Shown here piece by piece: positions 1-10,884 of a stretch of DNA of 64,000 nucleotides. A model generated the notes under the pieces. That model made no database searches. It saw only the letters and a program-made list of their open reading frames with translations, and was not told the DNA's origin. The stretch is from Agarophyton chilense. Taxonomy: Eukaryota > Rhodophyta > Florideophyceae > Gracilariales > Gracilariaceae. Position numbers and translations under genes: made by a program. The stretch spans positions 434,001-498,000 of the forward strand of contig JARGXX010000033.1 in NCBI GenBank assembly GCA_030374765.1, in the 5' to 3' direction. The number at the start of each line of letters is the position of its first letter. Position 1 is the stretch's first letter.

Positions 1-474
1 GACTAGCCTATACCGTATAGGTAAACGATGGTAGGCGTCGACGCGCGAGAAAGCCTGTGTGGTAGTTGAGAAACAATAAACCAAAAGGTATAGTCGTGGC
101 CCAAGTGATGCCTGACTTTATCAGATAAGAATAGGGGAGGTGCAGTTCCCTATATGCAGTGTACTGCACTCTCCAGATCACCCGGGAGGTGCCAGCAAGG
201 CACGGTCTCTGACCTAGTGTCAGGGACCTGGCCAGCACTGGCTACAGTGCCAGGTGGCCACTCAACTACTGTACTAAAATACGCATAACTACAATTACTA
301 TCACTAACAATTACTCAACCAGAAGGTACATGTCAACACTACACGTGGCTGACAACACCTAGATGTTAGCTCGCCCGGAGCTACGTGGCCGATGATTCTT
401 CGCACCCATCACCTATAAGGTCAGCGTGTTGTATCAGACACCTCAAAGGTTAACCATTCCGCCATTATACGACA
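1..474 (-). repeat. LTR of RE4 family (left-truncated by window edge)
   Basis: The reverse complement of this stretch aligns along its whole length with 42784-43256, the first part of the RE4 5' LTR, with scattered substitutions and small indels. Read on the minus strand it starts with TGTCGTAT at 474, the same TG-initiated terminus as at 42784. It leaves the window before the expected ACA end, so its internal region or solo-LTR status cannot be seen. The two copies are in opposite orientation about 42 kb apart. Confidence 0.75.
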
Positions 475-495
475 TATACATTCATTAGTTAAATT

Positions 496-1455
496 ATGGG
501 TCGTGGCGCACCTTTGACATGTTCTAAAAAGCTGAAAATCATTACATTAGTGGATCAGGGTATGCTTCCAGCAGATATATCCCGAAAACTCAGGCGCAGC
601 CCAAAGACAACCAGGACATTCATCAAAAACCCCGCTATACGGGAAAAAGCGTTCAACCGGCCAATCTAGATCAGTATCCCCGGCCAATAAGCTTTTTATT
701 AAGCGAGAAACATACCGTAACACTTCATCTTGCGAAATAAGTTTCAAAATCTAAATTTGTTTCTATCACGATCTACCATATGGCGTGAAGTCAACCGTCA
801 AAATTTGTTCAAGTACACAAAAATGAGGAAAACGTTTTTCTAAAAGATGATCACAAGAAAATGGAGTGTAATGGTGTGCTTTAAAGGCTTATTGTTTAAC
901 GGAATGGAATATTTTAATCTTTTCTGACCAAAAAAAATTTAACCTTGATCGTCCAGATTGCTATGTATTCTATTGGCATGATCTACGAAAAGAAATGAAA
1001 GAAATTGTGACCAGGCATTCATGAGGCGCATCAGTAATGGTTTGGGAAGGACGATTTGCGAAAGAAGCAACTGATAGGGCTTTTGTTGAAACAAGAATGA
1101 ACTTTGAGAAGTATGTTGAGGTTCTAAAATGCACGGAGAAGAAGTTTTTTTCAGCAAGTTTTTGCACCTGTGCATAAGTATAATTTTATGAAACAGTGGT
1201 TCAATAGTCTACGTATGTCGGTTATGGAATGGCCTGCGCGCTCTCCTGACCTCAATCCTATCTAAAACATTTGGGAAGTTTGGCCCGACTGGATTATGGG
1301 CAAGGAAGGCAATTTGATACTGTTTTTGATCTAAAAAATTGTATCAAAGATTGCTGGGAAAATATTGACTGTAATGCTATCAATCCTTTTATAGAATCAA
1401 TGCCAAAGCGTTGTATAAGTGTTATACAGGCTAAACGAGCAAAAATAAACTACTG
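496..1455 (+). pseudogene. Tc1/mariner-like transposase remnant
   Basis: A Tc1-type cut-and-paste transposase, dead. The ATG at 496 opens a helix-turn-helix segment starting MGRGAPLTCSKKLKI and ends at a stop near 669. Downstream pieces in shifting frames keep the FSDQKKFNLDRPD box, which corresponds to the SDE/LDGPD block around the first catalytic Asp, and the WPARSPDLNPI-NIW block around 1235-1275. In that last block the codon for the third catalytic acid (normally Glu in IEN) is a stop. Several other stops and frame changes are present. It lies between an LTR and RE1. I could not define terminal inverted repeats. A second, less damaged relative lies at 31807-32644. Confidence 0.7.
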
Positions 1456-1692
1456 AACTCGCGTTAGAATAAAAAGGATGCAATAAAGGTTTTGTTTTTG
1501 AAACGGTTTTTTTACTTGAAATTTTTTTAACACTAACTTTTTTAGGTTTAATGTAGCCAAAACGTCAATTTTTGGAAAATTTTCGCGAGGGATATGATTT
1601 TGAAACATACTTTATGCCCAGACCAACTCCGTCGGCGGCGAACAGTATCAATTAGAGTAAAGTACTACCTTCTAATTAATTTCCAGTGTCCG

Positions 1693-2211
1693 TAATGACG
1701 AGTGTAGCGGATTGAGGTTGCACGAAGGTTGAACGAAGGTTTCACGAAGGGTTGAGTGACTGAGGTGACTAGAGAAGAGAGGTAGGCGAGGTTGAGGTAG
1801 AAGAGCAGAGCGAGTTGAGCGGGCGCACCCAAGAATCCGACGACCGATGTCTTTATTCCCTCGTCAGAGGTCCGGCGAGTGCCGGTCCTCCTTTTATCTG
1901 GGACGAAGTCAGGGTGTGACCCGCGAACCTGTAGTCTTCCAAACTATAGTACTCACTCCGTCCGGACTAAAAGTAGAATAACTAGAACGGTTACAGACAG
2001 TACGTAAACATCAATTCAGAAGATATAAGAAACCCTAAGTAGAAAGCATGTACCACAGGATCCAAGGAGAAATGATGCACACCCTTGCCCACTCACAGCT
2101 CGATACTGAAAGGCAGTACGTAACGGTCATTGGACAGCGAGTCAACCTGCTGTCCAGTACAGAACTGTAAAGGATGACTTCACATTGCCAGTACCGCAGG
2201 AACTGTAAACA
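1693..2211 (-). repeat. RE1 3' LTR
   Basis: Direct copy of 6635-7153. Its outer end reads GTCATTA where the 5' copy has GTCAACA. Placing the end there makes the flanking GTCCG a perfect target duplication, and RE3 supports a CAACA terminus for this family. Confidence 0.85.
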
Positions 2212-2252
2212 GCGCCCCATGACGGGTGAGGCGAAAGATGAACACCCGACAG

Positions 2253-5200
2253 TCAAAGTGAATTGGCAATGTTGCGTTTACGCTTGGTCGCTGTCTTGAG
2301 CAAGTCAGCGATGAAGTCAGCGACGAGTTCGGGGACGTCATCGCGATGAGAAGCGGGACTGACCCAATCCATCTCATCCTCGTCAAATCCACGCCACTTG
2401 ACTTGCAGCTCTACTTCTCCAGCCTTACGGCGGAGGTCCTTGAAGAGTTCAACGATGAGAAGCTCTCCCTTCTGGTAAGAGAGGTGGTCCAACACCCCCT
2501 CAGTCACTTCGAAGTCCTTGTTGCGGAAGAACTTTAGTCGACGCCCGTGGACTTGTCGCTTCTCGCCAGTCACCAAGTCCTCGATCACGAAAGTGTACCC
2601 GGATCGGCATTCGGTAACGCGGAAAGCGCCCAGCCACTTGAGCGACGGCTTGCGAGAGCGTTCTTGCTGCATGATGCCACGAAGTACGAAGTCACCTTCA
2701 GCGAGGTTGATGGCGCGAACGTTGGTCTTGCGGTTCTGAGTGCCAACTGCAGACTCACGCTTCTTCTCTGAGCGTTCGGCGACATCTTTATGCATCTCTT
2801 CCAACGATAAAAGCAGCGAGTTGATGTTGACCTGCTGAGCAGTGCGAATGTCCTTGATCGAGTGAACCTTGACCTTACCATGAGCCTTGCGAATGACAGC
2901 CTTGAGCGGAGTATCCTGTGGATGCCCCGTGAAGACAGTCAGTGGGCAGCGGTTGCCCTGGCGATCCAACACTGAGTTGTTCAAGGCGGATTGAACGACC
3001 GGCATGATGCTCGGCCAACAGCTGTGCGGCAGCTGATATTCGGGCAGAATAGCACGAGTCGCTCGGGGAAGTTCCCGATTCACGACTTTGACTGTGCCAT
3101 TCGACCACGTGCAGTATGTCAGGTTGAAGTGGTGATCCGAATACGTCTTCTTCTTGATGAGACGAATCAGCGCGTTCTTGAAGTGTGAGCCACAGTCTGA
3201 TACTCACTGGTTGACAACGCCGAAGGTGGCGAACCAGTCGATGAGGATCTCGGCCACCATCTCAGCGGTAGTATCCTTCGTAGGTGTTAGCCAGACGTAA
3301 GAACTATGGTCGTCCTTGAATACGAGAACGTAGAGGAAGTCATCCTCTCCAGGAGAAATGTAGCAGAAGTCGAAATGCAGGAGCATGTTCGGCAGGACGG
3401 CATGAATAGCATGACCCAAAGGACGTGGAACAATCTTCCCCGACTCGGTGCAGAGACAGAGAAGACATGAACGAACGAAAGACTCCAAATCGTCGGGCAT
3501 GTTCTTTCACTTGAAGTAAGCCTGAATTGTTGCGAGGATGACGCGCCAGCTGCGATGTCCACCGTACCCGGTGTGAGCAGCGACCATGATGCGCATCTTC
3601 ATTAGCTCATCTTCAGCCGGAACCCAAATGATACCCTTGTCGTTCTTCCACAAGCCATCCTTGTTCTTGAAAGCATGAGGCGGCTTGACGTTTGAATCTT
3701 TCTGCGACTTCTCCATATCTGCGAATTTCGGCCAGTCCAGACGTGGATCTATGCCGGGGTTGATCGGAGCCAACATAAGCGACTTGGCGCGACCAACCTT
3801 GGTTGCATCAACGGTGTGCTTGGAGTTGACAGCCCATCTTGTCAGCATGTCAGCCCAAACATTGCGTTCACCAGCGAGATGATCGACGACGTAGCGAAAT
3901 GCACTGAGCTTGATGGCCCAACGCATCAGCTTGCTTGCGGTGTGACGTGCAATTCCCGGATTCCTTACATATGGATCATAGAGGTAGACAAAGTTGGCGT
4001 GACCTGTGAACATGGTAACCTCGCGACCCAGAACCAAGAAATCCAGGCGACACATGGCTTCGACGATTGCGTACCCTTCCTTCTCAGGAACGGACCAGTT
4101 GACAGCTGATCCGGAGAATGCGCCGGACAGGAAACAAAGGGGTTCGTGCCTCTGATCCTCGATGTCCTTGCGTTGATCTTCTTCTGGTACTTGAGGCAAC
4201 ATTGCAGCCCAATGAGTTTCCGATGCATCTTTGAACAAGCAGACGCAGAAATCTTCTTTCGGGTGAGCGAGCTTGGATGGTACTGAACGCCTTCGTTTGA
4301 GATGATGCGGCCGCAGAACTGGACTTCCTTGGCGAACAAGGAAGACTTCTCGGCGTGTACCTTGAGTCCGATTTCCATACAGACTCGAAGATATTCCTCG
4401 ATGTTGTCGAGGAGTTCCTTCTCATTCCTCCCGTAGAATAAGAAGTAGTCGATCCACTACAGCATCCGATCGAAGCGTCCGTCGAACTTGTGTTGGAGTA
4501 CATCTTGAAAGTGGTTGCCAGAATCACTTCCACCTTGGAGAAGGCGGTATGATGAGTAGACACCTAAGGGTTTCTGAATTGACAACATCTCTTGCGACTT
4601 TCCAGGTGCAAGAGGGACTTGCCAGTATCCGTGAGCCATATCGGTTCGACCGAAACAGGTACTGCCAGAAATTTCCTGGAGGTGTGAGTCCAGGTGCGGC
4701 ATTGCTGACTGAATTGGCATAGTCCTTGAATTGGGCCCCCTGAGGTCGACAGTGAAGCGAAGACTGTCTGACATAGGCTTCGGCACTGCCAATGCCGGGC
4801 TTGTCCAGTGCGATGAAGGGTTCTTGTAGATTGCGCCGATACCTTCGAGTTGACGAATGGTATTGGAGATGAAGACCCGCTGCATAGGAGCATACCTTCG
4901 TTGGGGCGAACGGTATGGCTTGGCATTCTCGACAGGAGTAATGACGAGAGGCGGGACATCGGCGGGAGGATCATCACCGAGCTTGATGCGGAAGACGTCG
5001 CGGTACTCTTTGAGGAGAGCTTTGACTCGAATCATTCCTTCCTTGGAGATTCCTTCCATCTCGGCCTCATCGATGATCTTCTTGAACGCCTTCTGGATCG
5101 ACTCTTCGGAGTCCTTCCCAAAGCCTGCGGCTAGGCAATCTGGCAGCTCGATGGGATCATCATCGGCTGCCATGTACGAAAGACCCTGGTACTTCGCAGC

Positions 5201-6568
5201 ATTGGTCTTGAGCTTGTCTGTGTCGATATCGTCGACATGCTTGTCATGGATGATCGAATGGATCCTTTGCAGATGGTCCTTGAGATCGAAACCAATTGCC
5301 TTCAGGAAAGGCCTGCTGAGTAGGATCTCATCCATGTCATTGTCGACCACGAGAAACTCAATGCCACGAACACGAACGGGAACGGTCGAGCCAGGTACGT
5401 AGATGGTGACAGCCAGCTTGACCTTGTGCGACACGGTGAACATCGACTTGTCGGACTTGAACGCTCCTACCAATTCGAGAGTCTCGTCCAGTGATTCGAA
5501 AGCCAATGACGGGTTGGCATTATTCACCTTGTCGAAGACTTGCGTTGTAATAGCACTGAAATCGAAGCCAGAGTCACCGAGGACCGTGTCCAGAACGGTA
5601 TCCTCGAAGCCGACGCGGAAGCGGCCCTCCTCGGCGTTGTGCATATCGAAGTCGGAAGAGGGTTGAGCATGTGTTGACAGCACTTTAGCCCTCTTTGCAT
5701 CCTTCTTCTTGTAATGCTCATCGAAGAGTTCCTTCTTCCGATCGTCCGAAGTGTTCGGACACAAACGGAGCGGATGCTTCCCTTTGCAAGCAGGGTTCAA
5801 GCATTCTTGGGTCCACTCATCAGGGGTCTTGCGTTTCCCCTTCGGATGGTACTTACCCTTGTCGGGATCTCCGTCTTCCTCTTGCTTCTTGCCCTTACGG
5901 GATTTCGGAGGCTGACGAAGTTTGCCGGGCTTGACGCGCTGCCTCGCCGTCTCAGTAAGATTGAGCTCTACAGCGAGGGTAGATACCTCGTTCTTGAAGA
6001 ACTTGATGTCGGCGAGTTGATCTTTGGTCCAGTCACGGCGGCGCATCCTGATGCGCTCCTGCAGTACCGGGTCCTTGACCTTGTTCTCGACTCGGTTGAG
6101 AATGAATTTAGCGAGGTCTTTCTCCCTAAGAACTTCCGATGCGTTGTTCTCATCCAACCCAGTGATGATCTTTACGATGAATTCCATAAAACCACCAGAA
6201 GGATCGTCCCCATTCGCGACGTATGCGACGGACGCCAGAGCAGCGTCGATACGTTCGGAGAGATCCTTCGGAGACTTGGTGGAGGCGTTGTCGAACAAAG
6301 CTTGGACGGACTTTACAGTCGCCTCCTCGACAGAGTTGGCGTCTTGGATCTCACCCATGATACCCAGTGCATGCAACGTTGCAGGACCCAAACAATCCTT
6401 GATAGAGGCGACGTGCATCTGCTCATCATCGTTGCGGTCTTGGCTGATATCGTCGACCTTAGCCTTGAACGCACCATAGTCAACCTCGAACTTGATGAGC
6501 GAAGGTTGGTTCAAGAGCTTCAACAAGGGCGGCTGAACAACAGACACGAGACCATAGTTGGAAGCCAT
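2253..6568 (-). pseudogene. RE1 gag-pol polyprotein, broken (gag, PR, RT, RNase H, IN, chromodomain)
   Basis: Starts at the ATG at 6568. The first 703 codons are open: gag, a CX4CX3HX4C zinc knuckle near 5760-5810, an aspartic protease site reading GDSG near 5580, and the N-terminal half of RT with TDMAHGYWQ. A TAG at 4457 sits where RE3 has CAG, directly before the RT active-site box, which reads WIDY instead of WIDD. Near 4270 the frame changes and about 100 residues linking RT to RNase H are missing relative to RE3. RNase H follows (LFKDASETHW at about 4230), then integrase with TGA stops at 3507 and 3204, both at Trp positions in RE3. The integrase has the first two Asp boxes, but the catalytic Glu position reads GTVKVV. 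The C-terminal chromodomain (LQVKWRGFDEDEMDWV) lies near 2330-2460. A genomic parasite protein, non-functional. Confidence 0.88.
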
Positions 6569-6634
6569 CTTGAACCGGGTTGACCTTCAACAAACAAACC
6601 GCTAAAATTGTTACGATTCGAAATCAAAGCGCTT

Positions 6635-7153
6635 TGTTGACGAGTGTAGCGGATTGAGGTTGCATGAAGGTCGAACGAAGGTTTCACGAAGGGTTGAGTG
6701 ACTGAGGTGACTAGAGAAGAGAGGTAGGCGAGGTTTAGGTAGAAGAGCAGAGCGAGTTGAGCGGGCGCACCCAAGAATCCGACGATCGATGTCTTGATTC
6801 CCTCATCAGAGGTCCGGCGAGTGCCGGTCCTCCTTTTATCTGGGACGAAGTCAGGGTGTGCCCCGCGAACCTGTAGTCATCCAAACTATAGTACTCACTC
6901 CGTCGGGACTAAAAGTAGAATAACTAGAACGGTTACAGACAGTACGTAAACATCAATTCAGAAGATATAAGAAACCCTAAGTAGAAAGCATGTACCACAG
7001 GATCCAAGTAGAAAAGATGCACACCCTTGACCACTCACAGCTCGATACTGAAAGGAAGTACGTAACGGTCATTGGACAGCGAGTCAACCTGCTGTCCAGT
7101 ACAGAACTGTAAAGGATGACTTCACATTGCCAGTACCGCAGGAACTGTAAACA
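6635..7153 (-). repeat. RE1 5' LTR
   Basis: Nearly identical to 1693-2211. On the minus strand it begins TGTTTACAGTTCC at 7153 and ends GTCAACA next to the leader. It should hold the element promoter, but I recognise no clear TATA box. Confidence 0.85.
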
Positions 7154-7158
7154 GTCCG

Positions 7159-8398
7159 CCACGGAGCGTGAAGAAATTAGAACCATTTTAAGAAGACAAG
7201 TCTACAGCTACTTGCTACTCTTCCATCCGATTCTTGAGCAATTTTCAGCGGCAGCTTCTTTGCTCCTGTTCTCAGACGCATTTCGTCCAAGGATGTTAAC
7301 TTTTTGAATACAGGGGAACTATTGTTTACTATGCCGTGGAGATTCATGCGAGTGTGCCGACGGGTCAAATGTTTTGGACTGTAAACCTCTTCCATGCTCT
7401 ACAGCTACAAACCCTTGTAATGAGGCCGAAACTTTTGTAGACAACCGATGTGGAGAATGTGCAGTTGAGTTTTTCACGTCAGGAGGCAGCGTTGCGTGTT
7501 ATACGCCTCCTCCTTTCAATTTGTTTTTGGGCCATTCCTCTCTGCTGTATTCATAGAAATTGGGAAAGAAGGAGTATCTTTGTTTGAAAACGTGAACTAA
7601 GAAAGGTTAAATCTTGAATAGCAATGGTATTGGGAATTTAGAAGAGAAAAGACTTGTTTGGTCTCTACATTAAGTTTCGACTCGCAAACGGTGGCAATCC
7701 GGAAGTCACAGATATCTACATCGTTCTGCACTTACTAGATGCAGAAGGTTGTAGATTGCTTCTTAACAAAACCAAAGGATCTCTATGCGCTGCGTTTGTG
7801 GGTATCAGAGTTATCACAAAGCTCTTTCAAGTTGTTAAAACTTGAATACACCTTTTCAGGATACTTCCAGAGTTCCAAGCACATACTCCTCGTTTCTGCT
7901 CGTGAATGGAACATCATACACATCAGCCGATATGCGTGTAACTTGAATAATATTCTCTTCGGACGCAAGGTGTGGAGCCTAGCGTGTCGCCTTTTCTCAA
8001 GAATAAAGGGAGCCATCCGTGGATTCTGGAAAATTCGCTGTGAACGACGGGCCCAGATAGTATTAGCAGTAAGCACATCATTATTGATGCACTGTCTGCG
8101 CAGAAAGAAATATGGCACGAATTTGCAAGAGGAACTCCAGTCTTCACCACGGCGCGGCAAGCACGGTAGGTACGCAATGATTTTTGACTCAGATATACTC
8201 GAGGCGTTTGGACCAAACGCCTCGAGTATAACGTCGAGCATAAGCACATCACCCTATAACATGAAAGCTTTATGCTGGTTAGCTTTTATGTTTTAAACAT
8301 CTCTATTTCCACTCCGGTATCTAAATTAGAATTAAAGCACAGCACAAATCCTAAAGCCAGGTTATTGCAAGATACTGAATTACAAACCAACCTTACAG
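7159..8398. other. Intergenic, no supported gene
   Basis: Short ORFs here (for example 7783-8247 minus and 7739-8296 plus) overlap each other, show no recognisable motif and have no start context that favours one. The one clear structure is the 37-bp palindrome at 8194-8230, which lies downstream of the MACPF gene stop. Confidence 0.6.
8194..8230. repeat. Perfect 18-bp inverted repeat with a 1-nt spacer
   Basis: The arm TATACTCGAGGCGTTTGG (8194-8211) is followed by a single A and its exact reverse complement (8213-8230). It contains an XhoI-type CTCGAG core in each arm. It lies 169 bp past the stop of the minus-strand MACPF gene, too far for a simple 3' end hairpin but possible. It could equally be the footprint of a foldback element. 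Confidence 0.9.
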
Positions 8399-10144
8399 TT
8401 AAATCGATGTTGGATCAATTCCAAGCACAGTTTCTATATTATTGACATAATGAGCCCCTTCCACTTCAATTCCATAAATCGTGAGATACTGGTTATCGGG
8501 TTCTAAATGATCCTTTGCGTAAGACGAAAAAGTTTTGCCGTCAGCGCTGGGAATAAGATCAACTAACATGTTTCCTAGCCCCCCTCTGGAAACCTTTGCT
8601 CCGCCGCCAACAAAACATGATCCCTGTGTCGCATAGATCGTTCCGGATGGGTGCTGCGCCGGACCAAATCTGGACGATCTCTCGCGCGCGGGAGGGTTTT
8701 GACCTTCTCTAGGTCTCATCCCAATCACATAAGCAATGACGCGCGATGGTACGGTTTGTAAATGACTTTTTGCTGAAGCAATCCATCCAAGAGAATACCC
8801 CTCAGTAGGAGAACTAGTGACCAACAGACTTCCTGGGTGACTCCAAACAGTATTTGCTCCACCGCCTGTCACCATGTATCCAGAGGAACTCGGTAGGAAC
8901 GCTTGAGCTCTAGGATGTGTTGCGTTCGATGATGTTGTCTGTCGGGCGACAACATCCCAAGAGTCGAATGGATCCCACACAGCAACGGCGAACGCTTGAA
9001 TCTTTCCTTTGTCAGATCGCAGATGGTCCTTCGACTGAACAAACCATCCCACCGGGATTCCATTTTCCGAAATCGGATACGATTTAGTCAAGAGCTGTCC
9101 AGAGCCGTAGTACTGTACCTCTGCGCCCCCACTGATCACCTTCCAGCCCCGTGGCACGTAAATTTGAGCCTCTGGATGTGGAATTCTCCCAAATAAGTTT
9201 AGCGACGGGCTTTCGAATCGCTTTAGAATCATAGAGCGCGTACCAAATATTTGCTCGTAGTAATCCTTCACACGCTTCGATTGATTTTCTTTCTGAATCA
9301 GTTCCCATATTGGAATTGCACCCTGAGACAAGAATTGGATAGCTTGAGAGTTAGACTCGGTAGACTGGAACCAGTTTGATTCTGCGTTTTCGCCAACACT
9401 GAACGTCCCACCTTTGACAATAAGACCCAAAACCGACTCCATTCGTTCCCCCAAGCGTTTTTCGACAGTTGTAAGGGAGAATGGGCCTTTTACGAAAGAT
9501 TTGAAACTGGCATCAGCGGCTAGGGAGAATTCGCTCTCCGATGAAAACTTGGATTTCAAAGATGAAGACCAAAGCTCAAGCATTCCCCCGAAGACAAGAC
9601 CAGTGGTGACATGCGTTCCATACGTTGAGAAAATTTGCTGTGGTGTCGCAGAAGAAAGATAGTTTCCAACGTTTGGCAACACAAGTTCTCTAAGAGAAGG
9701 AATTGAAGAGTCCACCACTCGCAAATGACCACGTTGAATGACTGTAGCCTCTCGAGAAAAGAAGTCATCAGAGCCTTTAGTAGTTTCAAACCTGTAGTGC
9801 AAAGCCAAATTTGTTTTGAATCCTAAGAAACCGCCTCCAACTGATATATCTCTTTTCAGAGAGGAAGTAAGCTCATCGAAACCACTTGCGACTCTTTTCT
9901 CTCTGCTAACGTTGTCTAACTCAAGAATGGTAGTTTTCTGACGAACTAGACGTCCATTCTTTTCGACGAGGGGACCGAGATCCAAAACACGGGAATGAAG
10001 CCGAGAGAAGTCAAACGTTCCATCGTAGGGACGAAAGCCAAATCCTACGGTGTCCCATGTGTCCAAAGCGTGTGATGAGGAACAGAAGAGGAGCCAGAAC
10101 TGTATGATAGAAATTGTAAAACATCGATGGGGTGAAAGGGTCAT
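8399..10144 (-). CDS. Secreted MACPF (perforin-like) domain protein with three C-terminal repeats
   Basis: A 581-residue intronless protein starting at the ATG at 10144. Residues 1-27 form a signal peptide (a hydrophobic stretch around IIQFWLLF, likely cleaved before LDTWDT), so it should be exported. Residues about 30-310 form a MACPF domain with the family signature YGTHVTTGLVFGG at 175-187. Members of this family oligomerise and insert beta-hairpins to form membrane pores in immunity, predation and toxins, and some members do not form pores. Residues 333-390, 421-476 and 508-562 are three copies of a module with a GGGA turn, a small-residue loop, an S/AKxHL motif and an I/LxxY/F strand. 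They probably form a three-bladed C-terminal beta domain for target binding, which is inference. No stops, frameshifts or transposon sequence interrupt it, and it anchors the host gene island. The membrane-protein neighbours suggest surface or defence functions, but nothing links them directly. Confidence 0.9.
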   Translation of the reverse strand: MTLSPHRCFTISIIQFWLLFCSSSHALDTWDTVGFGFRPYDGTFDFSRLHSRVLDLGPLVEKNGRLVRQKTTILELDNVSREKRVASGFDELTSSLKRDISVGGGFLGFKTNLALHYRFETTKGSDDFFSREATVIQRGHLRVVDSSIPSLRELVLPNVGNYLSSATPQQIFSTYGTHVTTGLVFGGMLELWSSSLKSKFSSESEFSLAADASFKSFVKGPFSLTTVEKRLGERMESVLGLIVKGGTFSVGENAESNWFQSTESNSQAIQFLSQGAIPIWELIQKENQSKRVKDYYEQIFGTRSMILKRFESPSLNLFGRIPHPEAQIYVPRGWKVISGGAEVQYYGSGQLLTKSYPISENGIPVGWFVQSKDHLRSDKGKIQAFAVAVWDPFDSWDVVARQTTSSNATHPRAQAFLPSSSGYMVTGGGANTVWSHPGSLLVTSSPTEGYSLGWIASAKSHLQTVPSRVIAYVIGMRPREGQNPPARERSSRFGPAQHPSGTIYATQGSCFVGGGAKVSRGGLGNMLVDLIPSADGKTFSSYAKDHLEPDNQYLTIYGIEVEGAHYVNNIETVLGIDPTSI

Positions 10145-10884
10145 GGTGACCTATATCTATGTTTGAAGATCATGGAAGCCGTGGAAATCTGAATGTGGGA
10201 ATGTTAAATAGTGTAAGGTTTCCCTGGGTTGTTGGTTGTGAACGCTTGATGTTGCAAGATGCATGCGATGATATTGGGGTACTGGTGTGTGCCTTTATTG
10301 CTGTAGTCGTTTGCTGGTAGGTAAGGGTTAACGCCAAAATGTCTGATTTGTTTTTGGTCAAGGACAGTGGTAGCGGCGTGTCTGACACGTCCAAAACAAT
10401 TGTCATACTGTTTATTCTAAATGGCGGTTCACGGGGGCTGCAGATTAATATTCGCAGCTTCGGGAATGGCGGCGGTAGCCGCATTTTCTACGAGACACGA
10501 AACAAAAACAAAGAATGTTTCTTCTTCTTCTTCTTTATTGTGGCCAAAAAGAATGGTTGTCACTCTTACTAAACAAATAGTTGAGATATCCTATTATCCT
10601 TACGGCAGAGTAATCACCAATACTACAAGGTAAAGATGCTCACATAATAATCGGAGCCCCTTCACGCCTGACCTACGCAGGACTCTTCCAGCACGTTTTT
10701 CTTCGCGTGTAGTAAGGCTCGAAATTAGTATACAGGCAGCAAAACGTCCTCTTTGATGGTTGCCAAATTGGACCATATAATATACTTTTTTGTTTCTCTC
10801 CGACAAGGTCCTTCTACACCGCTCAAAAAGATCTGTTCTCGCCCTTCTCTCAGCCCTCTACAACTACCTCAGAACGAAGATTCA
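10145..10884. other. Intergenic spacer between divergent genes, with possible LINE 3' tail
   Basis: Holds the upstream regions of the MACPF gene (minus) and the Ser/Gly-rich gene (plus). At 10516-10560 the minus strand ends in an AATAAAGAAGAAG tract like the one at 15670-15705 beside a LINE remnant, so part of this spacer may be an old LINE 3' end. A TATA-like ATATAATATAC lies at 10776-10786, about 100 bp before the ATG at 10885. No other gene is supported. Confidence 0.5.
10774..10786 (+). promoter_or_regulatory. Putative TATA box for the Ser/Gly-rich gene
   Basis: The AT-rich CATATAATATAC stretch lies about 100 bp upstream of the ATG at 10885. This spacing allows a TATA-driven start with a 5' leader of some 70 nt. 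Assigned by position only. Confidence 0.4.

Larger units (their letters stand above)
1693..7153 (-). mobile_element. RE1: Ty3/Gypsy-type chromodomain LTR retrotransposon, degenerate
   Basis: A complete but inactive LTR retrotransposon on the minus strand, flanked by an exact 5-bp target duplication GTCCG (1688-1692 and 7154-7158). It has two LTRs of about 519 bp, a very short leader (66 nt) and a single gag-pol reading line ending in a chromodomain. The LTRs differ at roughly 13 sites by eye, about 2.5%, so the insertion is not very recent. RE3 at 34012-39786 belongs to the same family: same CX4CX3HX4C zinc knuckle, same IDD-type RT box and same C-terminal chromodomain. The coding part has stops, one frameshift and an internal deletion, so it cannot move on its own. 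Confidence 0.9.

Noticed and set aside
5714..6583. 289-codon plus-strand ORF opposite RE1 gag
   Set aside because: It is the complementary shadow of the open gag frame. The homologous region of RE3 has no matching antisense frame, unlike the antisense ORFs of RE2, RE5 and RE6.
7739..8296. Overlapping ORFs on both strands between RE1 and the MACPF gene
   Set aside because: No recognisable domain on either strand, and the 3' ends include the palindrome. I cannot support a gene.
10600..10806. Minus-strand ORF that might be a LINE RT C terminus
   Set aside because: Only a weak resemblance (SGVKGLRLLCEHL); too short to call.
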